A DNA stretch of 64,000 bases from contig NZ_LT629763.1 in the NCBI RefSeq assembly GCF_900105255.1, forward strand, positions 2,294,001 to 2,358,000, given 5' to 3'. The notes below the pieces were generated by a model. That model had not been told where the DNA came from and searched no databases. It saw only the letters and a program-made list of their open reading frames with translations. Origin of the DNA: Halopseudomonas sabulinigri. GTDB lineage: Bacteria > Pseudomonadota > Gammaproteobacteria > Pseudomonadales > Pseudomonadaceae. The translations under genes and the position numbers were made by a program. Positions 55,329-64,000 of the stretch are shown one piece after another; the first letter of the stretch is position 1; each line of letters starts with the position of its first letter.

Positions 55329-56159
55329 ATGCTGCTGCGATTCACCAAGATGCACGGTCTGGGCAACGACTTCATGGTCATCGACCTGGTCACCCAGCAC
55401 GCGCAGCTGTCCGCCAAGCAGATACGCCAGTGGAGTGACCGGCATACCGGCATCGGCTTTGATCAGCTGCTGGTGGTCGAGCCGCCGAACGACCCGGATA
55501 CCGACTTCCGCTACCGCATCTACAACGCCGATGGCAGCGAAGTGGAGCAATGCGGCAACGGCGCGCGCTGCTTTGCGCGCTTCGTGCAGGACAAACGCCT
55601 GACTGCGAAGAAAGTCATCCATGTAGAAACCAGCGGCGGCCCGATTACCCTGCGCGTGCGCCGCGATGGCCAGGTCACGGTCGACATGGGCGCACCGCGC
55701 TTTGCTCCTGCCGAGGTGCCCTTCATTGCCGAACAGGAAGCCGACCAATATGCCTTTGAGGTGGCGGGCGAGCAGTTGATGGTCTCGGCGGTTTCCATGG
55801 GCAACCCGCACTGCGTGACCCTGGTGGACGACATAAACAACGGCACACTCGAACGCCTGGGCGCGCACATAGAGGCGCACCCGCGCTTCCCGCGCAAGGT
55901 CAATGCCGGCTTTATGCAGGTGATTGATCACGGACACGCGCGACTGCGCGTATTCGAGCGCGGCGTGGGCGAAACCCAGGCCTGCGGCACCGGCGCCTGC
56001 GCCGCGGCGGTCGCCGGCATCCGCCTGGGTCTGTTACGCTCCCCGGTACAGATTCAACTGCCGGGCGGCAACCTGCAGATCGAATGGGCCGGCCCCGGCC
56101 AACCCGTACTGATGACCGGCCCTGCTACCCGGGTCTATGAAGGACAGATACGCGTATGA
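55329..56159 (+). CDS. dapF: Diaminopimelate epimerase
   Basis: A 276-aa PLP-independent racemase interconverting LL- and meso-diaminopimelate, feeding lysine and peptidoglycan synthesis. The two catalytic cysteines are in [13 protein letters not shown] (about residue 73) and [12 protein letters not shown] (about residue 220), and the N-terminus has [11 protein letters not shown]. The start codon follows the lysA stop by one base. The stop overlaps the next ATG by four bases. Confidence 0.96.
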   Translation: MLLRFTKMHGLGNDFMVIDLVTQHAQLSAKQIRQWSDRHTGIGFDQLLVVEPPNDPDTDFRYRIYNADGSEVEQCGNGARCFARFVQDKRLTAKKVIHVETSGGPITLRVRRDGQVTVDMGAPRFAPAEVPFIAEQEADQYAFEVAGEQLMVSAVSMGNPHCVTLVDDINNGTLERLGAHIEAHPRFPRKVNAGFMQVIDHGHARLRVFERGVGETQACGTGACAAAVAGIRLGLLRSPVQIQLPGGNLQIEWAGPGQPVLMTGPATRVYEGQIRV

Positions 56160-56860
56160 GCGAGCACCAGCCGCACCCCAGCGATGAGATCGATGCCGAG
56201 CAGGTCACCGAGTACCTGCGTCGTCACCCGGCCTTTTTCGCCGAGCACGACGAACTGCTGGCCGACCTGATCATTCCCCACGAGCGCGGCCAGGCCGTGT
56301 CACTGGTGGAGCGCCAGGTCAAGCTGCTGCGTGAGCGCAACATCGATGTGCGCCATCGGTTGAACCAGTTGATGGACACCGCCCGCGAGAATGACCGCCT
56401 GTTCGACAAGAGCCGCCGACTGATTCTTGGCATGCTGGAGGCGCAGAGTCTGGAGCAGGTCATTGCCAGCCTGGAAGATAGCCTGCGCAATGACTTTCAG
56501 GTGCCTTTCGTGTGCCTGATCCTGTTTACCGAAGCCGATCGCTATTCCAATGCGCACTGCGTGACCCACGCCGCCGCCAAGGAGGCCATCGGTCATCTGC
56601 TCGACAACGGCAAACCGGTCAGCGGCGCACTACGCCCGGACGAGCTGCGCTTCCTGTTTGGCGAGTCCGCCGAGGAAGTAGCCTCCACCGCCTTTGCACC
56701 CATCAGCCACCAAGGGTTGCACGGCGTACTGGCACTCGGCAGCAAGGATGCGCAGCAGTACCGCAGCGCCACCGGTACGCTGTTCCTCGGTTACGTGGCC
56801 GACGCCCTGGCCCGCATTCTGCTGCGCCAACGTCCGCTGGCTGATGAAAGCCACGCCTGA
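56156..56860 (+). CDS. DUF484 family protein
   Basis: A 234-aa cytoplasmic protein with a GAF-like fold: [19 protein letters not shown] and [23 protein letters not shown] near the start, a central helical linker and a sensory-type domain ([31 protein letters not shown]). The family lies between dapF and xerC in most gammaproteobacteria; its molecular role is not settled. Its stop codon overlaps the xerC start by 17 bases. Confidence 0.9.
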   Translation: MSEHQPHPSDEIDAEQVTEYLRRHPAFFAEHDELLADLIIPHERGQAVSLVERQVKLLRERNIDVRHRLNQLMDTARENDRLFDKSRRLILGMLEAQSLEQVIASLEDSLRNDFQVPFVCLILFTEADRYSNAHCVTHAAAKEAIGHLLDNGKPVSGALRPDELRFLFGESAEEVASTAFAPISHQGLHGVLALGSKDAQQYRSATGTLFLGYVADALARILLRQRPLADESHA

Positions 56861-57785
56861 GCCGGCCGGTGCCGCCACGGCCCCGGCCGCCGACAGCGAT
56901 ATTGACGCCTTTCTGCGCCACCTGCGCACCGAGCGCCAACTGTCGCCGCGCACTCTTGAAGCCTACGCCCACGACCTGCAGCAGGTATTGCTGTTCCGCC
57001 AGCAACGCCAGCTATCTGACTGGGAGCAACTAACCGCCCAGCAGTTGCGCCATTACGTTGCCCAGCAACACCAGCAAGGCCTGTCGCCGCGCAGCCTGCA
57101 ACGCCAGCTCAGCGCCATTCGCAGTTTTTACCGCTATCTGCTGCGTGAACGGCGCTGCCAGCTCAATCCCGCGCTGGACCTGCGCGCACCCAAGACGGGC
57201 AAGAAACTGCCGAAGACCCTGGATGCCGACCTGGCCGGCCGGCTGCTAGACGACAACGGCGATCCGGATTGGCTGCAATTACGTGATCAGGCCATGCTGG
57301 AGTTGTTCTACTCATCAGGCTTGCGCCTCGCCGAACTGGCCGGACTGGACGTCGCCGACCTGGATCTGCAACAGGGTGAGGTACGGGTACTTGGCAAGGG
57401 CAACAAGACTCGCCTGCTGCCGGTAGGGCGCATGGCCAGGGCAGCGCTGCAGGCCTGGTTGGCCGTGCGCCCCGCCTTGCCGGGCGCAGCACAGCCGGTG
57501 TTCGTCAGCCAGCGCGGCACCCAGCTGACACCCAGGGCCATTCAGCTGCGGGTGCGCCGCCGCGGCGTAGAGCGCATCGGCCAGCACCTGCATCCGCACA
57601 TGTTGCGGCATTCGTTCGCCAGCCACATGCTGGAGTCGTCCGGCGACCTGCGCGCCGTGCAGGAGCTGCTCGGCCACGCCGACATCAGCACCACCCAGAT
57701 CTACACCCACCTGGACTTTCAACATCTCGCGCAGGTCTACGACAAGGCCCACCCGCGCGCCAAACGCAAAGCGGATACCGAATGA
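56844..57785 (+). CDS. xerC: Tyrosine recombinase XerC
   Basis: A 313-aa recombinase that, with XerD, resolves chromosome dimers at dif. The core-binding domain is at residues about 20-110 ([20 protein letters not shown]). The catalytic domain has Arg in [13 protein letters not shown], Lys in [11 protein letters not shown], His-x-x-Arg in [13 protein letters not shown], and the final His and Tyr in [17 protein letters not shown]. It is housekeeping, not an island integrase. The start at 56844 lies inside the DUF484 gene, and the stop overlaps the HAD gene. Confidence 0.95.
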   Translation: MKATPEPAGAATAPAADSDIDAFLRHLRTERQLSPRTLEAYAHDLQQVLLFRQQRQLSDWEQLTAQQLRHYVAQQHQQGLSPRSLQRQLSAIRSFYRYLLRERRCQLNPALDLRAPKTGKKLPKTLDADLAGRLLDDNGDPDWLQLRDQAMLELFYSSGLRLAELAGLDVADLDLQQGEVRVLGKGNKTRLLPVGRMARAALQAWLAVRPALPGAAQPVFVSQRGTQLTPRAIQLRVRRRGVERIGQHLHPHMLRHSFASHMLESSGDLRAVQELLGHADISTTQIYTHLDFQHLAQVYDKAHPRAKRKADTE

Positions 57786-58492
57786 TTCAACTCGTTACCT
57801 TCGATCTGGACAACACCCTGTGGGAAACCGACAGCGTGGTCGCTGCCGCCGAGCAGGTGCTGCTGCGCTGGCTGGAAAGGAATGCCGCCCAGTTCGCCAA
57901 GCAGCTCAGCCCGGAGGCGCGCAAAGCGCTGCGCGATGAGGTGCTGGCGGCGCAGCCCGAGCTGCGCCACCGCGTAACGCCGCTGCGTATTGCCGTGCTG
58001 GAGTTGGGTTTGCGCAAGGCGGGTTATAGCGACGAGCAGGCCAGTGAGCTGGCGGCGCAGGGCTTCAAGGTATTCCTCGATGCGCGGCACCAACTGGAGT
58101 ACTTCCCGCACGCCGAGCTGGTGCTGGAGCTGCTGTCGCGGCAATACCAATTGGCGAGCATCTCCAACGGCAATGCCGATGTGCGCCGTCTGGGGCTGGA
58201 TCGCTTTTTCAAGATCATCGTTTCAGCCGACGAGGTCGGCCTGAGCAAGCCCGACGCTGCGCCCTTTCGCGCAGCGCTGCAGGCCGCCGGTGTTGAGCCG
58301 TCACGGGCCTTGCACATTGGTGACCATCCTGGTGATGACATTCAGGGCGCGCTCGACGTGGGCATGCACACCCTGTGGTTCAACCCGCAGGGCAACGCCT
58401 GGCCACAGCAGCCGCGCCCGCATGGCGAGGTGCGCTGCCTGAGCGAGATTCCGCCGTGGCTCAACCGCTACGTGAAGTACGCAAAGCGCTAG
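57782..58492 (+). CDS. HAD-family hydrolase (YigB-like)
   Basis: A 236-aa haloacid-dehalogenase phosphatase. Motif I is FDLDNTLWE with the nucleophile Asp near the N-terminus, motif II ISNGN, motif III the Lys in LSKPDAAPF, and motif [16 protein letters not shown] helical cap sits between motifs I and II. E. coli YigB, an FMN phosphatase, is in the same position downstream of xerC, so FMN is a plausible substrate. It is the last gene of the lysA operon. Confidence 0.9.
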   Translation: MIQLVTFDLDNTLWETDSVVAAAEQVLLRWLERNAAQFAKQLSPEARKALRDEVLAAQPELRHRVTPLRIAVLELGLRKAGYSDEQASELAAQGFKVFLDARHQLEYFPHAELVLELLSRQYQLASISNGNADVRRLGLDRFFKIIVSADEVGLSKPDAAPFRAALQAAGVEPSRALHIGDHPGDDIQGALDVGMHTLWFNPQGNAWPQQPRPHGEVRCLSEIPPWLNRYVKYAKR

Positions 58493-58499
58493 ACGCAAG

Positions 58500-58522
58500 G
58501 CACCGCCTGAGGGCGGCGGTGC
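58500..58522. terminator. Terminator between HAD gene and sutA
   Basis: GCACCGCC (58500-58507) pairs with GGCGGTGC (58515-58522) around a 7-base loop, between convergent genes. Confidence 0.6.
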
Positions 58523-58540
58523 TCGCACTGGGACAGTGCC

Positions 58541-58843
58541 TTAGATGGGACGGCTGCCGTACTTGTTATCCGGCTTGCGTGGTGGATCAGACACCACATT
58601 GGAGTCGATCTCTTGCACCTTGCCGCCACGGGACAGAAACTCTTCCATCTGCCGCGCCAGCATCTCGCGCTCACGCTCCTTGGCTTCCAGTGATGCGCTC
58701 TCCAGCTCTTCCGGCTGGGCATTCTTCTTGCGCGGTTTGCTGGTGGCTACCTCGCCTTCAGAATCGTCATCGCTGTCATCCAGCTGATCGCTGACCTCGG
58801 TGTCTTCGACGCCGTCCAGATCATCGTCCATATCATCGCTCAT
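58541..58843 (-). CDS. sutA: RNA polymerase-associated regulator SutA
   Basis: A 100-aa intrinsically disordered acidic protein: an Asp-rich N-terminus (MSDDMDDDLDGVEDTEVSDQ), a basic patch, a helix (LEAKEREREMLARQMEEFL) and the conserved SRGGKVQEIDSNVVSDPPRK plus NKYGSRPI C-terminus. SutA, known from P. aeruginosa, binds the RNA polymerase beta subunit and promotes expression in slow growth. GGGAGGG eight bases upstream supports ATG at 58843. Its promoter carries a TATATA palindrome. Confidence 0.9.
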   Translation of the reverse strand: MSDDMDDDLDGVEDTEVSDQLDDSDDDSEGEVATSKPRKKNAQPEELESASLEAKEREREMLARQMEEFLSRGGKVQEIDSNVVSDPPRKPDNKYGSRPI

Positions 58844-58869
58844 GCCCCACACCCTCCCAAGGGAAAACA

Positions 58870-58883
58870 CGCTATATATAGCG
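58870..58883 (-). promoter_or_regulatory. Palindromic TATATA box upstream of sutA
   Basis: CGCTATATATAGCG is a perfect 14-base palindrome about 30 bases before the sutA start codon; it contains a good -10 sequence and could double as an operator or hairpin. Confidence 0.45.
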
Positions 58884-58940
58884 CATTCGGGTGATTTGGC
58901 TAGCCCCCCCGCAGAAAATATTTGCGAGCTGCTGCCTGTG

Positions 58941-59783
58941 CTAGAGGGTCGCGCCCTCGGTCAGGCGCGCCAACTGATCAAGGTCGGTCTGCACGCCGGA
59001 TGTCTCGCGGATACGCGCCAGAATCTGCCGCTTCAGCTCAATAAAGGCCGGCTCCAGCTTCATGTCCTGGTGGCGCACCGCCGGCAGCGGCACGTCGTAC
59101 ACGCTGTCGATGCGGCCGGGCCGGGGCGCCATCAGCACAATACGGCTGCCGAGGTAGATGGCTTCTTCCACATCATGAGTAACGAACAGAATGGTGCTCT
59201 TCTCCAATCGGTGCACGTGCCGAATGAGGTCGTGCATCACCTCGCGCGTTTGCGCGTCCAGCGCACCGAAGGGCTCATCCATCAACAGAAAATCCGGGCG
59301 CGGCATCAGCGCGCGGGCAATCGCCACACGCTGCTGCATGCCGCCCGAAAGCTGGCTAGGGTAAGCGCCAGCAAAACTCTGCAAGCCCATCAGGTTGAGC
59401 AAGGCATCAGCCCGGCCGCTGGCGGTCTCGACGTCAGCCTGGCTCTTTACCGTGTCCGCAATCACTTTGAGCTGACGGCAGAATTTTATGTTCTGCGTGA
59501 CCGTCAGCCAGGGGTACAGACTGTAGTGCTGGAACACCATGGCACGGTCTACGCCGGGTCCGTCAATTGGCTGATCGTGCAGCAGAATGTCGCCGCAGCT
59601 GTGGGTCTCCAGTCCCGCCAGAATACGCAGCAGAGTGGACTTGCCGCAGCCAGAGGCGCCTACAAAGGTGATGAACTCGTTAGGCTGCACTTCCAGATTG
59701 ACGTCGCGCAGGGCCTCAATGCTCTGGTCGCGGGTCTCGAACAGCTTGCCAACGTTACGAATGCTGATGCAGGACTTGTCCAT
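58941..59783 (-). CDS. ABC transporter ATPase (SsuB/TauB/NrtD type)
   Basis: A 280-aa ATP-binding subunit of a nitrate/sulfonate/taurine-type importer. Walker [11 protein letters not shown]-loop region [13 protein letters not shown], signature [15 protein letters not shown], Walker [13 protein letters not shown] and H-loop [10 protein letters not shown] are all intact. AGAGGT seven bases before ATG at 59783 selects the start. It is the last gene of the large minus-strand operon, five bases after the permease. The solute-binding protein is not in the window. Confidence 0.92.
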   Translation of the reverse strand: MDKSCISIRNVGKLFETRDQSIEALRDVNLEVQPNEFITFVGASGCGKSTLLRILAGLETHSCGDILLHDQPIDGPGVDRAMVFQHYSLYPWLTVTQNIKFCRQLKVIADTVKSQADVETASGRADALLNLMGLQSFAGAYPSQLSGGMQQRVAIARALMPRPDFLLMDEPFGALDAQTREVMHDLIRHVHRLEKSTILFVTHDVEEAIYLGSRIVLMAPRPGRIDSVYDVPLPAVRHQDMKLEPAFIELKRQILARIRETSGVQTDLDQLARLTEGATL

Positions 59784-59788
59784 CACGG

Positions 59789-60628
59789 TTACCTCTTCTG
59801 CCAATGGAAGGCTCGGCGACCGAGCCAGCGGAACGCCTGGTCGGTCAACAGGCCGATCAAACCGATCAGCAGGATGCCGGCGAAAATCTTGTCGGTGTGC
59901 ATGTAACGCTGGGCGCGCAGAATCGCGTAACCCAGGCCGGAGTTGGAGGCCACCAGCTCCGCCACCACCAGATAGGTCCAGGCCCAGCCGCAGGTGATGC
60001 GCAGAGTATCAAGCAGCGCCGGACGGGCCGACGGCAAGACCACCAACCGGATGATTTCACTGCGACTCGCGCCCATGGTTTGCGCCGCTTCGATCTGCGC
60101 CATGGGTACGCGGCGAATATCCTCAGCGGCCATCAGCACCATCTGAAAGAAGGTGCCGATAAAGATGATCAGAATCTTGGAGCCTTCGCCGATTCCCACC
60201 CAGAGCATCACCAGCGGAATAAAGGCGACCGCCGGCATATAACGAATAAAGTCGATCAGCGGCTCAAGGGTCGCCTGTACCGGCTTGTAAGTACCCAGAT
60301 AGAGACCGAGCGGCAAGGCGATCAGCGCCGAAATCAAAAAGCCAGCCATCACCCGGTAGACGCTGATGGTGATGTCGCCCCAGAGGCCGTCCTCCTGCCA
60401 CCAGTTCCAGGTACGTTCTGCCACCGCCCCCGGCCCTGGCATGAACAGCGGGTCGTTCAACCCCAGTGCCGTGTACAGCCACCAGATCAAAAACGGGGCG
60501 GCCAGCCCGGCGGCGGTCAGCAGCCCGGCGGTGCGCGGTGACAGCGACCCGCGTACCGCCCACCAACGCGCGCGCGGTTTTCGCACAGCCGTGGGTCGGG
60601 TTTCAGGCAATGGGGCGGGTGCGTTCAT
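59789..60628 (-). CDS. ABC transporter permease (SsuC/TauC type)
   Basis: A 279-aa inner-membrane permease with about six helices. The first helix follows a Pro/Arg-rich cytoplasmic tail; PGPGAVAERTWNWW is a family hallmark, and the EAA loop reads AAQTMGASRSEIIRLVVLPSARP. AAGGAG nine bases before ATG at 60628 sets the start, which overlaps the stop of the unknown gene by four bases (ATGA). Confidence 0.92.
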   Translation of the reverse strand: MNAPAPLPETRPTAVRKPRARWWAVRGSLSPRTAGLLTAAGLAAPFLIWWLYTALGLNDPLFMPGPGAVAERTWNWWQEDGLWGDITISVYRVMAGFLISALIALPLGLYLGTYKPVQATLEPLIDFIRYMPAVAFIPLVMLWVGIGEGSKILIIFIGTFFQMVLMAAEDIRRVPMAQIEAAQTMGASRSEIIRLVVLPSARPALLDTLRITCGWAWTYLVVAELVASNSGLGYAILRAQRYMHTDKIFAGILLIGLIGLLTDQAFRWLGRRAFHWQKR

Positions 60629-61380
60629 ACCAGCGTCTCCTTGATCAAAGCCTGCAGGCGCGGCAAGGGAGCGCGACGCCAACCATTTTCCGGCGGATGA
60701 ATACCCAACCAGGCGACCGGCAGCTCAGACCACTGCTGCGCATCGGCGGGCACCGAGAACAGGCTGCCAGTGGCAGCCGGCAGCGTGCTGTAGAGAATGT
60801 GCCAGGGCAACTCGCCGCCCTGAATGCGCCCGAAGGTCAGCTCACAGCTCAGCAGCAGCTCGGCATCACGGCTGCTGTCGTGCAGATACTGCAGCAGCGA
60901 GCGCCGTGTACTCAGACGCAGCGGACGATCAGCCGCAAACATGAAGTAGTCACCGGCGCGCAGCAGGCAGGCACGGCGCCCAGAGCCGTCGGCACTGTGC
61001 AGCCAACTTTCCGCCACCGGGCCTATCGAGTCCGGTAGGCGCTGCCAGACTTCCAGGTAACTGCCGTCCAGTGCGGTTTCATGCACTTCTTCACTGCTGA
61101 CGAAGGCCATATTGCCGATGTCAGCACCGCTGTCGGGATGGAAGTCGATCGCACGGTGCCATTGGCAGCGTTGCTCGGTAGCCTGGGTCAGCCCGGCAAA
61201 ACCCGCCAGGCGTGCGCGCTCCAGCGGCAGCTTGGGCGCGGGGTCGGGGATGCGCAGGTCACTGTGCAGATGCGCGCTCTGCAACCAGAACACCCGGGTA
61301 GTGGTGTCTTCGCTGCCGTCGGCAAGTCGCAGCAATGTGCGTTGCCAGACACCGTGGTAAGCCTCAGGAACAGTGTTCAT
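60625..61380 (-). CDS. Unknown protein in the creatininase operon
   Basis: A 251-aa soluble protein without signal or membrane segment; I do not recognise its family. Notable segments are YHGVWQRTLLRLADG near the start, FWLQSAHLHSDLRIP, LAGFAGLTQATEQRCQWHRA, IDFHPDSGADIGNMAF, RAGDYFMFAADRPLRL and CELTFGRIQGGELPWHILYS. The alternation suggests a beta-barrel, lipocalin-like body, which is only a guess. ATGA overlaps on both sides (with the permease and with the MBL gene) show it is an integral member of the operon. Confidence 0.75.
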   Translation of the reverse strand: MNTVPEAYHGVWQRTLLRLADGSEDTTTRVFWLQSAHLHSDLRIPDPAPKLPLERARLAGFAGLTQATEQRCQWHRAIDFHPDSGADIGNMAFVSSEEVHETALDGSYLEVWQRLPDSIGPVAESWLHSADGSGRRACLLRAGDYFMFAADRPLRLSTRRSLLQYLHDSSRDAELLLSCELTFGRIQGGELPWHILYSTLPAATGSLFSVPADAQQWSELPVAWLGIHPPENGWRRAPLPRLQALIKETLV

Positions 61381-62159
61381 TGGTGATACTCCGGGAAGCG
61401 TTTGAGGGTGCGCCAGAACGCCATGTCGTGGTTCGGCCAAAGCTCGGCACCGGTCTCACCGGCAATGCGCTTGAGTTTGCGAATACTGTCCAGCGCCATG
61501 TCCTCGCGGTCGCGCCAGCACAGTCCGGGGGCGATTTCATCGTCGAGGTTTTCGGTCAGGTCGGCGGCATCACCGGTGAGGATCACCGGCGCGCCGGTCG
61601 GTAACTCGATCATCAGCGACATGTGCCCGGCAGTGTGGCCCGGCGTGTTGATCGCCCGCAGACCAGACAGCAGGTCGTACTCGTCCTGCTGCAGGCGCCA
61701 GCGCACGTTGCCGGCAAAGTCGTCGGCGAAGTAGGCGTCATCGGCCGGCTCGCGGGCGGCGTGCAGTTCGTCTTCGTGTACATGCACCTCGGCGCCGCAA
61801 ACGTCGCACAGACCACCGGCGTGATCAAAGTGCAGGTGGCTGAGAAACACCATGTCGATGTCTTTGCAGGTCAGCCCGAGCTTCGCCAGATGGGCTTCGA
61901 GCCGCTGCTCTTCACTCATCTGCGGCGGCCCCATGGGAAACTCCACCGGGTCGTACCAGCGCGCGCGCAGCGCAGGATCGCTTAGTTTGTTGTAGTCACA
62001 ACCCACGTCGAACAACACCCGACCCTGTTTGGTTTCGATCAGGAAGGCCAGAATCGGCGCCTCGATCTGCACCCCGTGGCCACGGCCACGGGTCGAGATC
62101 GACTTGTCGTAGTGATGGGTGGCGGTCAACAACGGCCAGAGCTTCTGCACCTGGGTCAT
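61377..62159 (-). CDS. MBL-fold hydrolase (N-acyl homoserine lactonase family)
   Basis: A 260-aa metallo-beta-lactamase-fold enzyme. The metal site HLHFDHAGG (near residue 106), HTAGHMSL, the bridging Asp in LTGDAADLTEN and a late His (WPNHDMAFW) are present, giving the dinuclear zinc set of the AiiA/AttM lactonases. In this operon with creatininase and a cysteine hydrolase, opening of a cyclic ester or amide of a catabolic intermediate is more likely than quorum quenching. It overlaps the cysteine hydrolase stop by four bases. Confidence 0.85.
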   Translation of the reverse strand: MTQVQKLWPLLTATHHYDKSISTRGRGHGVQIEAPILAFLIETKQGRVLFDVGCDYNKLSDPALRARWYDPVEFPMGPPQMSEEQRLEAHLAKLGLTCKDIDMVFLSHLHFDHAGGLCDVCGAEVHVHEDELHAAREPADDAYFADDFAGNVRWRLQQDEYDLLSGLRAINTPGHTAGHMSLMIELPTGAPVILTGDAADLTENLDDEIAPGLCWRDREDMALDSIRKLKRIAGETGAELWPNHDMAFWRTLKRFPEYHQ

Positions 62160-62803
62160 GCTGCCTCCCGCAGGGCGCTGAGCAGCGCCGCACTGTCACA
62201 GACCTCGCCGAAGATGCCGCCCTCGACGCCAATCATCGCCAGCGCTGCGGCGTGCAACTCGGGGTGCGCGGAGGCGCAGGCATCGCTCACGGTCAGGCAA
62301 TTGAAGCCGCGGTCAATGGCGCTGCGCAGGGTCGAGCTGACGCAGACTTCGGTGGTCACCCCGGTGATGATCAGCGTGTCGATCCCGCGGCTGCGCAGGA
62401 TCAGTTCCAGATCAGTGGCGGCAAAGGCGCAGTAGCCTGGTTTATCGATCACCGGTTCACCCGCCTGCGGCTGCAGCTCGTCGATCAAGTCATGGCCGTA
62501 TTCACCACGTACCAGCAACCGGCCCAGCGGGCCAGAGGCACCAATCGGCGCGCCGCTGCGTTCGGCGCGGATACGCTTCCAATCCGCCAGGTCAGACAGA
62601 TCCGTGCGGTGCCCCTCGCGGGTATGCACCACCAGCATGCCCGCTGTCCGAGCCGCTGCCAGCAACCGCTGCTGGGCCGGAATCGGCGCGCGCAGACAGG
62701 CGATATCCAGCCCGGCCTGGTCGGCATAGCCGCCGGGGGCGCAGAAGTCGCGCTGCATGTCGATCAGCAGCAACGCGGTGCGTGAGGGCTCCAGCGCCAG
62801 CAT
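62156..62803 (-). CDS. Isochorismatase-like cysteine hydrolase (BiuH-like)
   Basis: A 215-aa amidohydrolase of the cysteine hydrolase family. The catalytic triad is visible: Asp in LLIDMQRDFCAPGGY, Lys in VIDKPGYCAF and Cys in TGVTTEVCVSST. Neighbouring sequence (HTREGHRTDLSDL; LVRGEYGHDLIDEL) resembles biuret and ureidoacrylate amidohydrolases and is compatible with N-carbamoylsarcosine hydrolysis, a step of creatinine breakdown. One base separates it from the creatininase stop. Confidence 0.85.
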   Translation of the reverse strand: MLALEPSRTALLLIDMQRDFCAPGGYADQAGLDIACLRAPIPAQQRLLAAARTAGMLVVHTREGHRTDLSDLADWKRIRAERSGAPIGASGPLGRLLVRGEYGHDLIDELQPQAGEPVIDKPGYCAFAATDLELILRSRGIDTLIITGVTTEVCVSSTLRSAIDRGFNCLTVSDACASAHPELHAAALAMIGVEGGIFGEVCDSAALLSALREAA

Positions 62804-62804
62804 C

Positions 62805-63575
62805 TCAGGCCTCCAGTTTGAATTCGTGACGCACGGCGGCGGTGATGCCGGTGACGATGTCGTCGGCCATGCGCGCGCCCTTCTCGGCGGTCGAACCCAG
62901 CGCCGACGACAGCACCCCGGATGGCGGCACCCACTCGGTGCGGGTCGGGTACATGTCGTAGGGCGGAAAGTCGGCGGGCGGGTCGCTCGGGATCTTGTCG
63001 AGGCTGACCAGATGCGGCAGGTAGTGCAGCATCAGCGAGGTTTCGATCACCGCGGCATGCTCCAGCGCAAAACCGGGGAAGCCGTCGGGGAAGATGTCGT
63101 CCAGGGTATCTTTGCGGCAGAAGTCCCAGTGCTCAAGACGCATGACTTCCAGCTCGCAGCCGGGCCCGAGTTCGCGCAGCGCCAGTTGAATACCCTCGGT
63201 GACAAACCAGGTGTTCTCGTAGTGACCCAGCACCAGTACCAGACGCTTGACGCCATGGCGGGCAAACTCGCGCACCGCATCCTGTACCAGCGCGATCAGG
63301 GTGGCGCCGTCGAGGCTGGTGGTGCCGCAGAAATGCTGGCCGCCGCCACACTTGGGCTGCGACTTGTAGCCGTAGGCCAGCGCCGGGGCAACGATGCCAT
63401 CGATCTGCGCGGCCACATCGGCACTCAATGCGGTCGACAGCAGTGCATCGGTACCCAGCGGCAGATGCGGGCCATGCTGTTCGGTCGCGCCACAGGGCAG
63501 GAGTACCACCGCACCCTGCTCGACCCGTTGCTGGTATTCGACCCAGCTGATCTGATCCATATAGACACGTGCCAT
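62805..63575 (-). CDS. Creatininase (creatinine amidohydrolase)
   Basis: A 256-aa metal-dependent amidohydrolase. Metal and active-site residues are visible in ATEQHGPHLPLGTDALL (Glu, His, Asp), GHYENTWFVTEGIQLAL (His, Glu) and IETSLMLHYLP. YGYKSQ, HFCGTTSLDGATL and the GHYEN segment are close to the Pseudomonas putida creatininase, which opens creatinine to creatine. The exact substrate here could be creatinine or another cyclic amide. It overlaps the EamA stop by one base pattern (TGATG-like ATGA junction). No creatinase gene is in the window. Confidence 0.88.
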   Translation of the reverse strand: MARVYMDQISWVEYQQRVEQGAVVLLPCGATEQHGPHLPLGTDALLSTALSADVAAQIDGIVAPALAYGYKSQPKCGGGQHFCGTTSLDGATLIALVQDAVREFARHGVKRLVLVLGHYENTWFVTEGIQLALRELGPGCELEVMRLEHWDFCRKDTLDDIFPDGFPGFALEHAAVIETSLMLHYLPHLVSLDKIPSDPPADFPPYDMYPTRTEWVPPSGVLSSALGSTAEKGARMADDIVTGITAAVRHEFKLEA

Positions 63576-64000
63576 CAGGGCATACTCCTCGTCAGTTGCT
63601 TGGGCGCGCGCTCCGGCCAGCCGGCCATCACCGCCGCCAGGGTGACCATGCCGGCACCCAGCCAGGTGCGCGGGGCGAGCGCTTCATCGTTAAACCAGGC
63701 CACCGACAGCACGGCAGCAATCAATTCGAATACCACCAGCACGGCGGCGCGGCTGGCTTCCAGGTGGGTCACGCCGTATTGCGCGCCCAGCGTCGCGAGA
63801 AGCAGCCAAGCCACCGCGAACAGCGCGATCCACAACCAGGTCGACGGCGCCAGCGTGGGTACGCCCTGCGCCAACAGCAGGCAGGCGGCGCCGGCGAACA
63901 GGCTGCTGCCGACAAAAGCGGCGACCGTCTTGCTCAGCATCGGCACCCGATCCGCCGCGCGGGTCGCCAGGTTGTTCAACGCAAAACCCAGCCCCGCGCT
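63575..64000 (-). CDS. EamA/DMT-family transporter, C-terminal part
   Basis: The 3' portion (about 141 codons) of a drug/metabolite transporter running off the right edge; the frame stays open to base 64000. Four or five helices are visible (SSLFAGAACLLLAQG, TWLWIALFAVAWLLLATLG, AAVLVVFELIAAVLSVAWF, WLGAGMVTLAAVMAG), and GEALAPRTWLGA-like ALAPRTWLGAG is the usual C-terminal EamA motif. It is the first gene seen of the creatininase operon, probably exporting or importing a pathway metabolite. Confidence 0.82.
   Translation of the reverse strand, partial: SAGLGFALNNLATRAADRVPMLSKTVAAFVGSSLFAGAACLLLAQGVPTLAPSTWLWIALFAVAWLLLATLGAQYGVTHLEASRAAVLVVFELIAAVLSVAWFNDEALAPRTWLGAGMVTLAAVMAGWPERAPKQLTRSMP

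Noticed and set aside
56844..57785. xerC as an integrase marking a genomic island
   Set aside because: It lies in the conserved lysA-dapF-DUF484-xerC-HAD order and has XerC features; no att sites are seen.
61377..62159. Quorum-quenching function for the MBL lactonase
   Set aside because: No LuxR/LuxI genes are nearby and the gene is coupled to catabolic amidohydrolases; the family name alone is not evidence.

Overview
The window looks like chromosomal DNA of a pseudomonad (Pseudomonas or a close relative such as Halopseudomonas). The GC content is high. It carries the lptM-lysA-dapF-DUF484-xerC-HAD string beside cyaY and class I adenylate cyclase, plus the lineage-typical proteins FabY, SutA and the TIGR02647 family. 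A lipase with its dedicated foldase and a bauA/kauB pair also fit. I saw no rRNA, tRNA, CRISPR array, transposase or prophage.

Layout. 1-5 kb: class V aminotransferase, VC0807-type membrane protein, Ca2+/Na+ antiporter, chemoreceptor. 5-11.4 kb: acyl-CoA ligase and, divergently, a two-gene RND exporter, followed by a hairpin-rich gap. 11.7-14.4 kb: NfeD/SPFH pair and a GluR0-like ligand-gated K+ channel. 14.6-17.6 kb: lipase, lipase foldase, a small unknown protein and a DUF3047 protein. 17.6-22.9 kb: a YdbH-YnbE-YdbL envelope lipid-transport operon, a DUF805 protein and a phospholipase D-like lipoprotein. 22.9-35.2 kb: a nitrogen and polyamine catabolic block (MarR regulator, gabD-gabT, a PqqU-like TonB receptor, an MFS transporter, kauB divergent from bauA-bauC, a cupin). 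35.3-39.3 kb: a solute-binding protein, a PHB-depolymerase-like esterase and fabY. 39.3-40.1 kb is a gene-free repeat region. 40-45.1 kb: adenine/adenosine deaminase, GST, TIGR02647 protein and cyaA.

45.2-53 kb is an orphan type VI secretion island on the minus strand: hcp, vgrG, a DUF4123 adaptor, a 1065-residue VasX/BTH_I2691-type effector and a membrane DUF6708 gene split by a nine-guanine run. By eye its distal genes are less GC-rich than their surroundings. 53.2-58.8 kb is the conserved housekeeping block cyaY/lptM-lysA-dapF-DUF484-xerC-HAD, ending in sutA. From 58.9 kb to the right edge a tightly overlapping minus-strand operon encodes an ABC importer ATPase and permease, an unknown 251-residue protein, an MBL-fold lactonase-like hydrolase, a cysteine hydrolase, a creatininase and a truncated EamA exporter. 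This looks like a catabolic pathway for a cyclic amide or guanidino compound.

The most notable points are the poly-G frameshift in the putative T6SS immunity gene, the creatininase-centred operon with an unknown protein, the K+-filter glutamate-receptor channel, a Vfr/CRP-like site with a possible sigma-54 element ahead of hcp, palindromic operators near gabD and marR, and a diverged inverted pair of intergenic repeats at 39.5-39.9 kb with a related copy at 11.56 kb.
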